Shown piece by piece: positions 1 to 11,289 of a stretch of DNA of 64,000 bases. Both the position numbers and the translations under genes were made by a program. The stretch's first letter is position 1. Each line of letters begins with the position of its first letter. A model generated the notes under the pieces. It was not told the origin of the DNA. It ran no database searches and was given only the letters and a program-made list of their open reading frames with translations. This DNA comes from Odontocerum albicorne (taxonomy: Eukaryota > Arthropoda > Insecta > Trichoptera > Odontoceridae), in contig OX463854.1 in assembly GCA_949825065.1 (NCBI GenBank), positions 13,367,112-13,431,111 of the forward strand. The letters run 5' to 3'.

Positions 1-150
1 TTAACATCCTTGCACAGACTGCATGTTTTATTCCAATCAAATATATCCCAAACTTTTTTTAAAACATATGAACGACAAAAATTTACGATAAAGCATTGAA
101 TAATGAAAAGTGTACAAAGGGGTTTGCATTAAAAATCACATAATGTTTTT

Positions 151-322
151 TTTGTTGTATCGGCATATGTCTCAATTAATTAATGAAACCACTTTTGTTG
201 TATCGGCGTATATCTCAATTAACTAATGAAACCACTTTTGTTGTATCGGCGTATATCTCAATTAACTAATGAAACCACTTTTGTTGTATCGGCGTATATC
301 TCAATTAAGTAATAAAACCACT
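151..322. repeat. 43-bp minisatellite, 4 copies
   Basis: The word TTTGTTGTATCGGC recurs at 151, 194, 237 and 280, a spacing of exactly 43 bp, and the intervening sequence (ATCTCAATTAACTAATGAAA) is almost unchanged. The last unit is degraded. No coding potential is seen. Confidence 0.9.
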
Positions 323-498
323 GTTATTTTTCAAAATATTGTACAATGTAAAAATCATAATTCATTCATATTTATAACAATTTTTTTTCCTTTCATAAAA
401 AAATAATTATATAAAAGACGAATCAAAATGATCTCATGACTAGCTGAGATACTCAGCGTTCTTTGGATTCTTTAGAAAGGACAATATGTCCACTAATG

Positions 499-2946
499 AA
501 CCCTAAATCCAATCAGTTATACTCTAGTCCATCTAATGCGGATGTTCTAAACCATAAATCCAATCAGTTATACTCCAGTCCATCTAATGCGGGTGTTCTA
601 AACCCTAAATCCAATCAGTTATACTCTAGTCCATCTAATGCGGATGTTCTAAACCCTAAATCCAATCAGTTATACTCTAGTCCATCTAATGCGGATGTTC
701 TAAACCCTAAATTCAATCAGTTATACTCTAGTCCATCTAATGCGGGTGTTCTTAACCCTAAATCCAATCAGTTATACTCTAGTCCATCTAATGCGGGTGT
801 TCTAAACCCTAAATCCAATCAGTTATACTCTAGTCCATCTAATGCGGGTGTTCTAAACCTTAAATCCAATCAGTTATACTCTAGTCCATCTAATGCGGAT
901 GTTCTAAACCCTAAATCCAATCAGTTATACTCTAGTCCATCTAATGCGGGTGTTCTAAACCTTAAATCCAATCAGTTATACTCTAGTCCATCTAATGCGG
1001 ATGTTCTAAACCCTAAATCCAATCAGTTATACTCCAGTCCATCTAATGCGGGTGTTCTAAACCCTAAATCCAATCAGTTATACTCTAGTCCATCTAATGC
1101 GGGTGTTCTAAACCTTAAATCCAATCAGTTATACTCTAGTCCATCTAATGCGGATGTTCTAAACCCTAAATCCAATCAGTTATACTCTAGTCCATCTAAT
1201 GCGGGTGTTCTAAACCTTAAATCCAATCAGTTATACTCTAGTCCATCTAATGCGGATGTTCTAAACCCTAAATCCAATCAGTTATACTCCAGTCCATCTA
1301 ATGCGGGTGTTCTAAACCCTAAATCCAATCAGTTATACTCTAGTCCATCTAATGCGGATGTTCTAAACCCTAAATTCAATCAGTTATACTCTAGTCCATC
1401 TAATGCGGGTGTTCTAAACCCTAAATCCAATCAGTTATACTCTAGTCCATCTAATGCGGGTGTTCTAAACCTTAAATCCAATCAGTTATACTCTAGTCCA
1501 TCTAATGCGGATGTTCTAAACCCTAAATCCAATCAGTTATACTCTAGTCCATCTAATGCGGATGTTCGTAACCCTAAATCCAATCAGTTATACTCCAGTC
1601 CATCTAATGCGGGTGTTCTAAACCCTAAATCCAATCAGTTATACTCTAGTCCATCTAATGCGGATGTTCTAAACCCTAAATCCAATCAGTTATACTCTAG
1701 TCCATCTAATGCGGATGTTCTAAACCCTAAATTCAATCAGTTATACTCTAGTCCATCTAATGCGGGTGTTCTTAACCCTAAATCCAATCAGTTATACTCT
1801 AGTCCATCTAATGCGGGTGTTCTAAACCCTAAATCCAATCAGTTATACTCTAGTCCATCTAATGCGGGTGTTCTAAACCTAAAATCCAATCAGTTATACT
1901 CCAGTCCATCTAATGCGGGTGTTCTAAACCCTAAATCCAATCAGTTATACTCTAGTCCATCTAATGCGGGTGTTCTAAACCCTAAATTCAATCAGTTATA
2001 CTCTAGTCCATCTAATGCGGGTGTTCTAAATCCTAAATCCAATCAGTTATACTCTAGTCCATCTAATGCGGATGTTCTAAACCCTAAATCCAATCAGTTA
2101 TACTCTAGTCCATCTAATGCGGGTGTTCTAAACCTTAAATCCAATCAGTTATACTCCAGTCCATCTAATGCGGATGTTCTAAACCCTAAATCCAATCAGT
2201 TATACTCTAGTCCATCTAATGCGGATGTTCTAAACCCTAAATCCAATCAGTTATACTCTAGTCCATCTAATGCGGATGTTCTAAACCCTAAATCCAATCA
2301 GTTATACTCTAGTCCATCTAATGCGGATGTTCTAAACCCTAAATCCAATCAGTTATACTCTGGTCCATCTAATGCGGGTGTTCTGAACCCTAAATCCAAT
2401 CAGTTATACTCTAGTCCATCTAATGCGGATGTTCTAAACCCTAAATCCAATCAGTTATACTCTGGTCCATCTAATGCGGGTGTTCTGAACCCTAAATCCA
2501 ATCAGTTATACTCTAGTCCATCTAATGCGGATGTTCTAAACCCTAAATCCAATCAGTTATACTCTAGTCCATCTAATGCGGATGTTCTAAACCCTAAATC
2601 CAATCAGTTATACTCTAGTCCATCTAATGCGGGTGTTCTAAACCTTAAATCCAATCAGTTATACTCTAGTCCATCTAATGCGGATGTTCTAAACCCTAAA
2701 TCCAATCAGTTATACTCTAGTCCATCTAATGCGGATGTTCTAAACCCTAAATCCAATCAGTTATACTCTAGTCCATCTAATGCGGATGTTCTAAACCCTA
2801 AATCCAATCAGTTATACTCTAGTCCATCTAATGCGGATGTTCTAAACCCTAAATCCAATCAGTTATACTCTGGTCCATCTAATGCGGGTGTTCTGAACCC
2901 TAAATCCAATCAGTTATACTCTAGTCCATCTAATGCGGGTGTTCTA
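499..2946. repeat. 51-bp minisatellite, 48 exact-length units
   Basis: Units of 51 bp run without a length change for 2448 bp, exactly 48 copies. Key words are CCAATCAGTTATACT and CCATCTAATGCGG. Because 51 is a multiple of three and one frame of the unit lacks stops, a frame of about 850 codons stays open (17-residue repeat with core SNQLYSSPSNA); the other five frames carry stops in each unit. Most variant positions change the residue (D/G, P/L, S/F, S/G), so there is no sign of selection for protein. Variant patterns show block duplications: units 2-7 match 22-27, and units 32-37 match 42-47. I call this satellite DNA, not a gene. Confidence 0.93.
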
Positions 2947-4515
2947 AACCACTTTGCACTTTATTGGTATTCTATATATTTAAATATATTTCTAACACAC
3001 AGAAATTATTTTAACATCTAAAATTCTGAATACTTTTCAGTTTTAATACCTTTATGGTCTACGTTTGCAATTAACTCTAAATTCAGTAGATTTACTTATT
3101 TAAACAACTTAATTTTAAACAAGTTTGTTTATTAACATATAATATTTGGTTTCTGTCACAGATTTCAATATACAGAGTATAAAACCAGGTGTATGTATTG
3201 TTTTCCAGTAATCCTGATGGAACAGTAGATTTTTTTCTGGAAGGTTTAACCCATAATAATTTTTATTCAGCCAAACATCTTAAACAAGAAACAACAACGA
3301 GCTAATTGTTGTGTTTATTTACTCCTCGTTTGTTTTTAATTTTAATACATGATTCATATTTTTTTTTACTTTTTCTACTACTGTATAAGTGAAATAATGT
3401 AATTTTTGTGTTTATTTACTCCTTTTTACTTTTTTCATTTTTACTTTTTCTATTGTACTACAATATAAATGAAATAATGTAATTTTTGTGACGTCATAAA
3501 TTATTAAGAAATTTATAATTTTCTTGGTATATTTCAGTTAAGTTTTAGTTTTTTTAATAAGTTATTCTCCCCTTTCAAATAAAGACTGACATTTAAGTTT
3601 TTCTCTCTATTTTATTTTAAAAATATTTCGTATTTTTTGGCAACCACGAAACTTTAATTGTATTTATATTACAATATACTTATTTACTTGTCAAGATTGT
3701 TTTAAATTTGACATTAAGTTAGGCTTTTTTATTCGGGTAGTTATTGTTAGTTTTTAAGTTTTATTTTATTATCTGTTATATCTCATACCGTTTAAACAAT
3801 GCCAACTTTTTAGTATTTTTTCAAAGTAACTTTTGAAATATGTTTTTTTTGTGAAAATGAATTAACTATAGTTTTATTTGTAAATTCAGGAGTTGAATTA
3901 AATATATTTTTTTTGTATCGCCCGTATAATTTTTTAACAATTTGTAAATACCATATCTAAAATTTAATATTGTGATTGATTATTAATCTTTAAAATTAAT
4001 ATATCTGAATAATAAATAATTTGTGTTTTATTTATCTCTTTTATATAACATAACAAATAAGAGCTGAGGAAAAAATGTTATTTCTGGAGATGAGCGAATA
4101 AAACCTTCGCTTTTTACTATTTTTTTTAAATAAATATAAATATCTTAATCCTGGGCTTCATATGATTTGTCTTATATGGGTAGTATTGTTACAAAATATG
4201 AAATCACAAGATGTTCTGATTGAATAATATTCTATGTACTCTCTATAAAACTTGAATATTCTTTATTTGGTTTAGTAAGTATATATTTTCATAAGTAATG
4301 GAAAAATTCAACACTTGCTCCATGAAACATTACTTTTAAAAACTGTATATATATCATATATTTTGTATAACTTTTACTTGCTCTACGAATTTGTGATTTT
4401 CCAGTCCTGTGTTTCATTGGAAATGGTACATGAGACCCATTTCCAATGGAACATTTAGATAAATTCATAAATTTATATGATACTCGTAAATATGTCACAA
4501 TGTGGGCTGGGTTGA
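2947..4515. other. AT-rich intergenic DNA, no gene seen
   Basis: No exon or transposon protein similarity was recognised. A diverged duplication of about 75 bp (shared word GAAATAATGTAATTTTTGTG) lies at about 3365-3490. A perfect CRE-like TGACGTCA is at 3489-3496. Confidence 0.6.
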
Positions 4516-4585
4516 ATGGCATGTCTGGGAGACAACATCTCCGCCCTCGTTAATCGAGCTTTTGGGTTAAGTACCACTTGCGTAG
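4516..4585. repeat. dispersed short repeat, copy 1 of 4
   Basis: The segment around CCTCGTTAATCGAGCTT and GTTAAGTACCACTT resembles segments at about 20930, 31672 and 60090. The shared pattern is a CTC-TTAATC-AG block followed about 15 bp later by a (T)AAG-ACCACT-like block. It may be a fragment of an unidentified SINE or MITE. Confidence 0.35.
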
Positions 4586-4659
4586 TCACGTTAGTCGCTG
4601 CCCGTGGTTGTACATGCTGTTTTTACTTTAGCACTAGAGGTGACAGCGATCTTCTAAAC

Positions 4660-5264
4660 CAGAGGTTCTTAAGCTTATTTGGCCTACCACCCTCTTTCAG
4701 AAAAAAAAATACTGAACGCCATCCTGGAAATCTAACTTCTTTAAGCGAACACACAGAAAGATGCACTGACAAATTTGCGTAATTTTATGTATCTTCATTT
4801 CAACCTACGCTGTATAACATAGTAAAAAAATATGTTGTAAATAAAACACCTTGAAGTCAGAAGTTAATATTTGGCTCCATTTTTGTCAGAAGCATTCTGC
4901 AATCACCGCGATTAGCTTTTTGCATTCGGTTTCTTTTTTTAGTTAACAGGTTTGTGACCACTCTGGACCCGTGTTCCACTAAATTTTATAAAGAAAATTA
5001 AAAAAAAAATGTACTTTAGCCCATGTAACTTGCATTTTGTGTGTTTATTTGGAAAATAAAATAATGACTATGACTTAAGAGTGTTACACAACAGACGAAA
5101 CATGTACGAACGGTTTTTTTTTAAACTATTCTATTTATTTACGCTTCCACCACCCCCTTATTTTTATTCAACGTACTACAATTGCAACCAAGGGTACCAC
5201 TCCCCCTCCGTTGATAGTGTCAGTGCCTCCCAGGGGGTATAATCGTCCACTTTGGGAAACACTG
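4660..5264. mobile_element. hAT-like non-autonomous element
   Basis: The left end CAGAGGTTCTTAAGCTTATT and the right end TTTGGGAAACACTG resemble hAT terminal inverted repeats of the general form CAG-GGTTCTCAAA..TTTGAGAACC-CTG. The inverted match between the ends is imperfect. Flanking octamers TTCTAAAC and TTTGAGGT would be the 8-bp target duplication, but they agree at only about half the positions, so the copy is old or the assignment is wrong. The interior is AT-rich and codes for no transposase. Confidence 0.45.
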
Positions 5265-5640
5265 TTTGAGGTTAACTCACACCTATACTGAGACGTATAA
5301 TATATTGCGTTACTTTTGCGTTAATTTCAATACATATCTTTATGTCAATGTGTTACATCTTCTCTCTCTTCCTTTATGTTTAACTTGTTCATACTTTTTT
5401 GTTAAAATTATAGCATTCATTCATACGTCACGGTAGGCAGAGAGAATAGAGCGTCAATATTTTGTATTCCTCCAGTTCCTTCACCTTCTCTACATTAATA
5501 TATTTTACACACAGTTCCTTCTGTCCATCTTTTGGATAAACAGCAGAAACTGTTGTACCTTTTTGATAACAGAAAAAACTGTAAAAAAATTTAAGGGGTG
5601 TTTTTTTATTTGAAATAAATTCATTTTTATCATTTAAATG

Positions 5641-6177
5641 TTTTTTTTTTTATTTTTTTTATTTAACAAGTAAATTACTATACAAACATTTGTCAAGGCT
5701 ATACCTATATACAAATTTATTACTTAACTAATCTTAATTATATGTTATAATTTATGCACTTATTTAAACTTATTTTCCTACACATCATTTTATTTTATTT
5801 ATTCAATCTTAATATATGAGATCTTAGAAATAATTAACACCTACATACTACTTATAACTAGATAACAATTCTTACACTAATTATTCAGCAAAAACAAAAC
5901 CACTCGTTCAGGTTACTTGTATTCCATCACATTCACTCAGACCTTGGTCGTCCCAGCTAATACTGTAGGTGGACTAGTCAGGCAACAGATAATGCTTCGG
6001 GAGCTTGTGCTTATAACGGAAGGGTAGGTCGGATTTACTCTCGTAAGCCCCCAGGGCAGCGACTAAGGGATTTCTGTGATTCTGTTGGCTTTTATAGAAC
6101 TTCACGATCCAAGCGAGGATGTGGTGTTGTAGGGTTTCTTCTCGCTGTTCAGCGTGAAGTCGGGTAAGATTTGTTTG
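5641..6177 (-). mobile_element. 5'-truncated LINE (jockey-like) with target-site duplication
   Basis: The insertion is flanked by perfect 11-bp direct repeats TCATTTAAATG (5630-5640 and 6178-6188). Read on the minus strand it runs: C-terminal open frame, stop at 5974-5976, AT-rich 3' UTR of about 300 bp, then a poly-A run (T-run on plus, starting at 5641). That architecture is diagnostic of a 5'-truncated retroposon made by target-primed reverse transcription. Its 3' UTR recurs at 28426-28726 (again with target duplication) and, more decayed, at about 11050-11285. Confidence 0.8.
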
Positions 6178-6179
6178 TC
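5974..6179 (-). pseudogene. C-terminal tail of LINE ORF2
   Basis: An open frame of about 67 codons without an initiator ends at a TAG. It contains a stretch NHRNPLVAALGAY followed by a basic region and ends KHYLLPD. An NPLV-AALG block followed by a basic region near the stop resembles the extreme C-terminus of jockey-type reverse transcriptase ORFs; this is a recognition from memory, not a search. No RT motif lies in the surviving piece. It sits at the 5' end of the truncated insertion. Confidence 0.5.
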
Positions 6180-6229
6180 ATTTAAATGTTGATGAGTCAA
6201 TAATATTATTTTTTATTTTACAATTTTCA

Positions 6230-6530
6230 CTAAGCATATTGATTTCGCATGATATACACATATGTAATTGAGTGTCACTGTTTGTTAGGTTGATAGGAAT
6301 GTGCAACGGTATTTTATATAATCCAAAATCGGAAAGAACAATCGATTTATTTTTTCATGATATATGTCCTCAGTGAGATACAAGCAAAAGCCTAGTTTAC
6401 TGGGGACACAAAAAATAAAAGGCAACCAGCCCAGACCCGTAAAAAAATGTGTGTTCAAATTAAATAACCTGTAGTTTTTTCGCAAATTATGTACTCGTAT
6501 ATTTCTTGTCATGTGGAAAATAAATAAATA
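6230..6530. repeat. dispersed repeat, pair with 46545-46820
   Basis: Long stretches match the 46.5-kb segment in the same orientation: CATATGTAATTGAGTGTCAC, TAATCCAAAATCGGAAAGAA, GCAAAAGCCTAGTTTA and TATTTCTTGTCATGT. No coding frame or terminal repeat was identified. Confidence 0.75.
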
Positions 6531-6989
6531 AATCGTCAGCGAAAAATTATTGAAACGGACGAAGAATTTACAAAAAGCAATATAAAAGTATCTGCATATA
6601 TTTTTAACAAATTTATATTTTCTTTTCATAAACGTGATGGAGGAAAAAAAAGGGAAAGGAATAAAGGTTTTGCATATACAGTGACGCTAACTAAACATAG
6701 GGGAAGTTAATTAGCGCTCCGCACCGCGGATGAAATTCAAGTGGTAAGTGATGGCTATTGTGTTGTCACAGTCTAGGTTCAGTACCAAATATCTGCAGTC
6801 AGTATTTATTTATAATAATTCAATCGTTTTGAATCATACCGAATCTCATCCATAAAAATCAGTACAGAATTATTGCTTGTTCAATATTTCAACACACGTG
6901 GCGATTAAACTTTTCATTGAACTTTATGTTATTCATATTAAAGTAAAACAAAATCGATAAAAAAAATTTAACTGATTTTTATAAAGTTG

Positions 6990-7090
6990 GGTTAAAACTG
7001 AAAGCATCTGATGTTCTCGCGGCCGGACTCGACTCTATTGGTGGGTTTGTTTCTCGATTGGGATGATATGTTATGAGATGCAAAAATGTT
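6990..7090. repeat. GC-rich block shared with 58135-58215
   Basis: TTCTCGCGGCCGGACTCG followed by ATGTTATGAGATG matches a block at 58.1 kb with similar spacing. Here it abuts the broken end of the mariner remnant, so part of the apparent C-terminus of that frame derives from this block. Confidence 0.55.
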
Positions 7091-7094
7091 CTTC

Positions 7095-7835
7095 GAACCA
7101 TGTGTGTTCGGTTTTGGTGTTGATGTTGAGGTCGATGGCAACGATTGACCGGGCTTAGCGTAGTATTTTTTCTTCTTGGGGTTGTCGTAAAATATCCAGT
7201 TCTCATCTCCAGTTACAATCCGATGCAAACAACCTTTTCTTTGTTGCCTTTGAATCAGCTGCTCGCAAGTGAAAAATCGCCTTTCAACGTCTCTCGGTTT
7301 CAGTTCATAAGGCACCCAATTTCCTTGTTTTTGAATTATTTCCATGGCTCTCAATCGTACGGAAACGGCTTGTTGAGTCACTCCCAATAATCCTGCGAGC
7401 TTCTCTTGCGTTTGACTCTGATCTTCTTCGAGTAATGCCTCTAATTCTTTGTCCTCGTTTTTTTTTGGCTGTCCAGAGCAAGGTTTGTCTTTGACGCTGA
7501 AATCTCCATCCTTGAAACGTCGAAACCATTCCCTACATGATTTATCAGTTGGAGCACCGTCACCATAAACTTTGACAAGCATTCGATGGGCTTAAGCTGC
7601 ATTTTTTTTTCAATTAAAGCAGAAAATTAAAACCTCCTGCAAATGCTACTTGGTTAACACAAAATTCAACATTTTCAACACTATAAAACAAGGTTTTTGC
7701 ATGAAACTCAAAGCGATATAAACTGAATATTATTGGCAGATGTCTAACCTCTCTGAAATCGGCTGTCACTATGAACCATTCATAACAGTCAGAGCCATCT
7801 TTTGGAAACGGACCGAACTAATTTGTACTCCCAAT
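7095..7835 (-). pseudogene. mariner transposase, N-terminal half (truncated)
   Basis: The minus-strand frame encodes the N-terminal helix-turn-helix region (CREWFRRFKDGDFSV, then LAGLLGVTQQAVSVRLRAM), the linker WVPYELKPRDVERRFF and the first catalytic region VTGDENWIFYDNPKKKK, in which the D of TGDE is the first of the D,D34D triad. Similarity stops after a NTHGSK block; the remaining catalytic residues are absent and unrelated sequence follows. Nothing upstream of the usable ATG at 7582 restores a clean start: an in-frame stop precedes it. The 5' untranslated part probably reaches about 7835. This is a dead fragment of an irritans-type mariner; the subfamily is from memory. Confidence 0.88.
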
Positions 7836-9323
7836 ATTATTTAATATTTGATAAAAAGAGCCCAATCCACAAAATGCATATGATTTTTCAAATATAAAAA
7901 TAAATAGATCAGTCATATATGTGCAAATAAAAATAGCCAGTGAAATGGGTATATAGGATTGAATTCTTAAAATCTTTAAAAAATATTATAATAATGAAAG
8001 GTTAGTTTATATAGCGCCGTTTAAAGAGCTAACAAATGAAACCGCTACTGTTAACCAATTAGAAATATATCGAAAAAATACGTTGACTGTACTTTAAGAT
8101 TAGGAACTATTTCGTATCTACGTATATTTATTAAAACATTTGGTAAGAAAATCAGAGAAAAATTACCTAGGACAGACGAACTACAAAGTAATATTTGTAG
8201 TTCTTACGATATGGGACAGTAACACAGTATGCTTCGGGTTGAAGGTAGTACATATATATGCGTGTAGTATTCATATAAAATCATAAATTTTGACAAAATC
8301 GTCGACCCAATTAAAATATATCTAAAGAAATTTTTTTTTAACTAAAAATGAAGATCTTTTATTAAAAATACGATGCCAAATATATGTTCCTGGCAAAGAT
8401 TAAAACCATTCAAAAATAGATTGTCTATATATTAAAATATTGTACACAGCGTCATGACTACCCAAATGGACAAAAATCAAAGACCATATCACGTCTGGTT
8501 GCTACAATAGCGCCTGAGCATGTTTTAGTCAATATAATTAAACATACACTCGTACATAGTATATAAAACGTATACTCAAAACTACTAAAATATGGTAAGA
8601 GTCGTTTTTACATATACTCGTACATCCAAACTTGGTAACATAATCGTAAAAAAATAACCAAAGAATACGAACTGCTAAAAAAAACAGGTGAATATACGAG
8701 TATGTACCATATATCTAAATAATTATATTTTGGTTAAATTTGTTGTGATATTCAAAAATGGACGAGTATATTTTAATTGTTCGGAAAAAACGAAAATTAA
8801 CAAAATCGTAATCGTCTACAGAATTTAAGCAAGCGCAAAATCATAATTGCTTTAGATTTTTTTAATTAAACATTATTTTTTAAGTTGCAATTTATTTTTT
8901 GAATTCATTTTTTTTTGCAGCTTCGGGGTTGTGAATCTGGAGCAAAAGATGTTATAAATGATTGCGCGAAATTTCTCGTGCATGTAAAGGAAATGAAACA
9001 GGTCACGTGATGAAATGAGAGGGGGTGGTTCCGGCAGAGCGATAGGGGTGTCAAACGAATATTTTTTCGTGTGATGTCACATGTTTAATTACGTCGGATA
9101 CTTTTTTTTTATTTATCTCTACGTCGCATCTGTCATGAGGAGAAATTCCGCTTCAACTCTTTTCGTTTACTTTTTGATTGATTATTTTTCCGATTTGGTG
9201 AAAATTCTATTTTATAAGGTCTTTTATATAAAATACACATCAACTGTTTTCAGTCAAAATAAACCTCTATTTATTTAAAAAGGAGTAAATCAAGGATGTA
9301 TTATGTCACTCTTGTTGTTTAAT
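7836..9323. other. AT-rich DNA, no gene
   Basis: No protein similarity was seen. A segment at about 8130-8245 (GACGAACTACAA and flanks) resembles about 40140-40260 and is listed separately. TACGAGTA-type octamers lie at 8615 and 8695. Confidence 0.5.
8130..8245. repeat. dispersed repeat, pair with 40130-40260
   Basis: Shared words in the same order are TTTGGTAAGAAAA, GACGAACTACAA, TTTGTAG and AGTATG/AGTGCAGTAT. The pair is strongly diverged, and the origin is unknown. Confidence 0.45.
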
Positions 9324-10057
9324 AATTGTAATTAAATTATCAAACATTTTTTTTCCACTTTTTGTAACGGTATAGCCCTACCGGTTTCAAGGCTTTCACC
9401 TCATCATCAGGGGAGCACAAACAAGACTGAATTATGTTCGAACTGGTACCGACATACACGATTCTAAAGGTAAACTTTCGGACTGGGGACTTTGGGTAAA
9501 GGGAGGGAGGAGATAACCTCAGCGAGCAGCGGCGAGATTCTTGGAAGATATGTGTTTGCCAGATATTCACCCCGATCCACTGACTAAGACATTTCTAGGG
9601 CCTCTTATCTGTCCAATTTATTTCCGTTACTAATGATATGTAAGATTTTGGCCTCATCGATAGAAATAAGGCATCTCCTCTCTCCCTCCACACACATTCC
9701 CCAACCCGAATGTTTACCGTTAGAAGCGTGTATGTCGGTACCATGTCGTACATAATTATTTATTATTCAGCTTTATATAGATTATTTTTATTTATTTATA
9801 GACAATATGGAAAATATTGTTATAATTTGAATAATTATTATATTAATTCTTGTCGGGAATTTTTATTATTATTATTAAATTGATTTCCTTTAAATATATT
9901 AATTTTAAAGATTGATTTATTTTAATTTTTTTGAGGTGAAGCCTTGAAACCGGTAGTGTCATACCGTTACAAAAAAGTGGAATAAACAGTGTTTGATCAA
10001 ATAAATTACAATATCTTTAAACCTCCACAGTGTTTATGCCTCAACTATAAATAATAT
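9324..10057. mobile_element. foldback element with long inverted arms
   Basis: The left arm (from 9324: ATTGTAATT, ATCAAACA, CACTTTTTGTAACGGTAT, CTACCGGTTTCAAGGC) is inverted in the right arm (9930-10012: GCCTTGAAACCGGTAG, ATACCGTTAC, AAGTGGAATAAACAGTG). The inversion continues inward through GGTACCGACATACACG (left) against its complement at about 9730-9750, with an AT-rich insertion of about 150 bp in the right arm. Sequence beyond the right arm (TCTTTAAACCTCCACA) is also shared with the copy at 38878-39130. No transposase is encoded, so this is a non-autonomous foldback or MITE-like element. Confidence 0.8.
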
Positions 10058-10359
10058 GTTTAATATTTATATACGTTCATGTGTGAAGTAACTACAGATG
10101 TCAATTGGCGCAAACAACGACGCATGTTGATTATATGGCAGTCAGCCTCAGCGGAGAATGAGGATGAATTACAAAGTATAATAAATGGTTTTAGAGAGCT
10201 GAAAGTGTTGGAAAATGTAACGTCATTGTAATAGAACATTTTGAAAGGAAACCAAATGTAATATATGGGTGAGTTATGCAATATTCGAGTGAATTGAAGA
10301 ATTCTGCTATTTAGATAGTATTTTCTCAGGGAGACTTACACGGAATATCGAATGGCATG

Positions 10360-10965
10360 ACGCGATAGGAAACAAAGTCAATGAACTACATAAACATAAA
10401 AACTCGAACTGGGCAGTATCGAAATCTGCCATGACGATAATCTAGGACTTTTACTCATGTACAGCTATAATGTATGGGAGTGAAACTTAAATGCAAAAAA
10501 GGTCTTAAAACAACCGAAAAAATGCATTTATTTAGAATTACACATTGGGTGACAATAAATGACAGAATACGGAATTTAATTGAGAAACATTGACGTGGAA
10601 GACTTAGAAAAACCTAAAAAATGCTGTAGTGTACATTGCGTGAATTGAAAAAAATTTCATGAAGTGACAATGTACGTCAGAATAAGGAATAAAATGAATA
10701 AGGGTGAATGTGTACTTAAGGCTGTAAGATGAAGAGTAAGATGAAGAGCAATATGACTTGGTTTGGTACGTGTGCCGAATGAATGAAGAAAAACCAACAA
10801 AACAAATATTCAGTTTAAATGTGAATGGAAGACGTGGTAGAAGAAAGAAAAAATTTTTTGGATCAAGTGGACTAAAATTTAAAAAAAGAGTAAGAAATGG
10901 TAAAAAAAATAGAAGGTGTCTATCTGATACCCAGTGTCACAGGAAAAATGGGAATGCATAACGTG
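10360..10965 (+). pseudogene. degenerate LINE, C-terminal part of RT ORF
   Basis: In shifting frames the remnant reads MYGSET, then HLFRITHWVTINDRIRNLIE, then RMNEEKPTKQIFSLNVNGRRGR. These match the conserved order after the RT domain of many insect LINEs (L-YGSETW..R-RI-N..GHV-RM-DER..GRRGRGR). Several stops and frameshifts interrupt it. The same tail is found at 45430-45660 (HVERMNDERRTKQIHS), so the two are copies of one family. It is not functional. Confidence 0.7.
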
Positions 10966-11049
10966 TATTGTAGTTTAAATAAAAATTATACCTTTTGTGT
11001 TTTATGAAAAAAATTCACGGTGAATTCGCAATTTTGGTTTACATAGAAT

Positions 11050-11285
11050 ATTTTATTGATTTCTTTTTATTTAATAAAGAAATCTATAAAACAAACATTT
11101 GCTAAAATTTATACATACTTACATCGTAAGAACTTAGATAATTTATGTATATGAACAAACTTATTTTCTACACGTTATTAGTATTTTTAACAATCTTACT
11201 ATTCAATTTCTTTGAAATAGTTAACACTTACATACTAACTTAATTAGATAACAATTCTTACAACTAATTATTATAAACAGTCAAC
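11050..11285 (-). mobile_element. decayed LINE 3' UTR copy
   Basis: Segments such as AACACTTACATACTAACTTA and AGATAACAATTCTTACA align with the 3' UTR of the truncated LINE at 5641-6177. Target duplications can no longer be made out. Confidence 0.6.
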
Positions 11286-11289
11286 GTTT

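Noticed and set aside
463..3021. 852-residue open frame
   Set aside because: It is produced by a 51-bp satellite whose unit is a multiple of three. Most variants change the residue, and the non-repeat ends resemble nothing.
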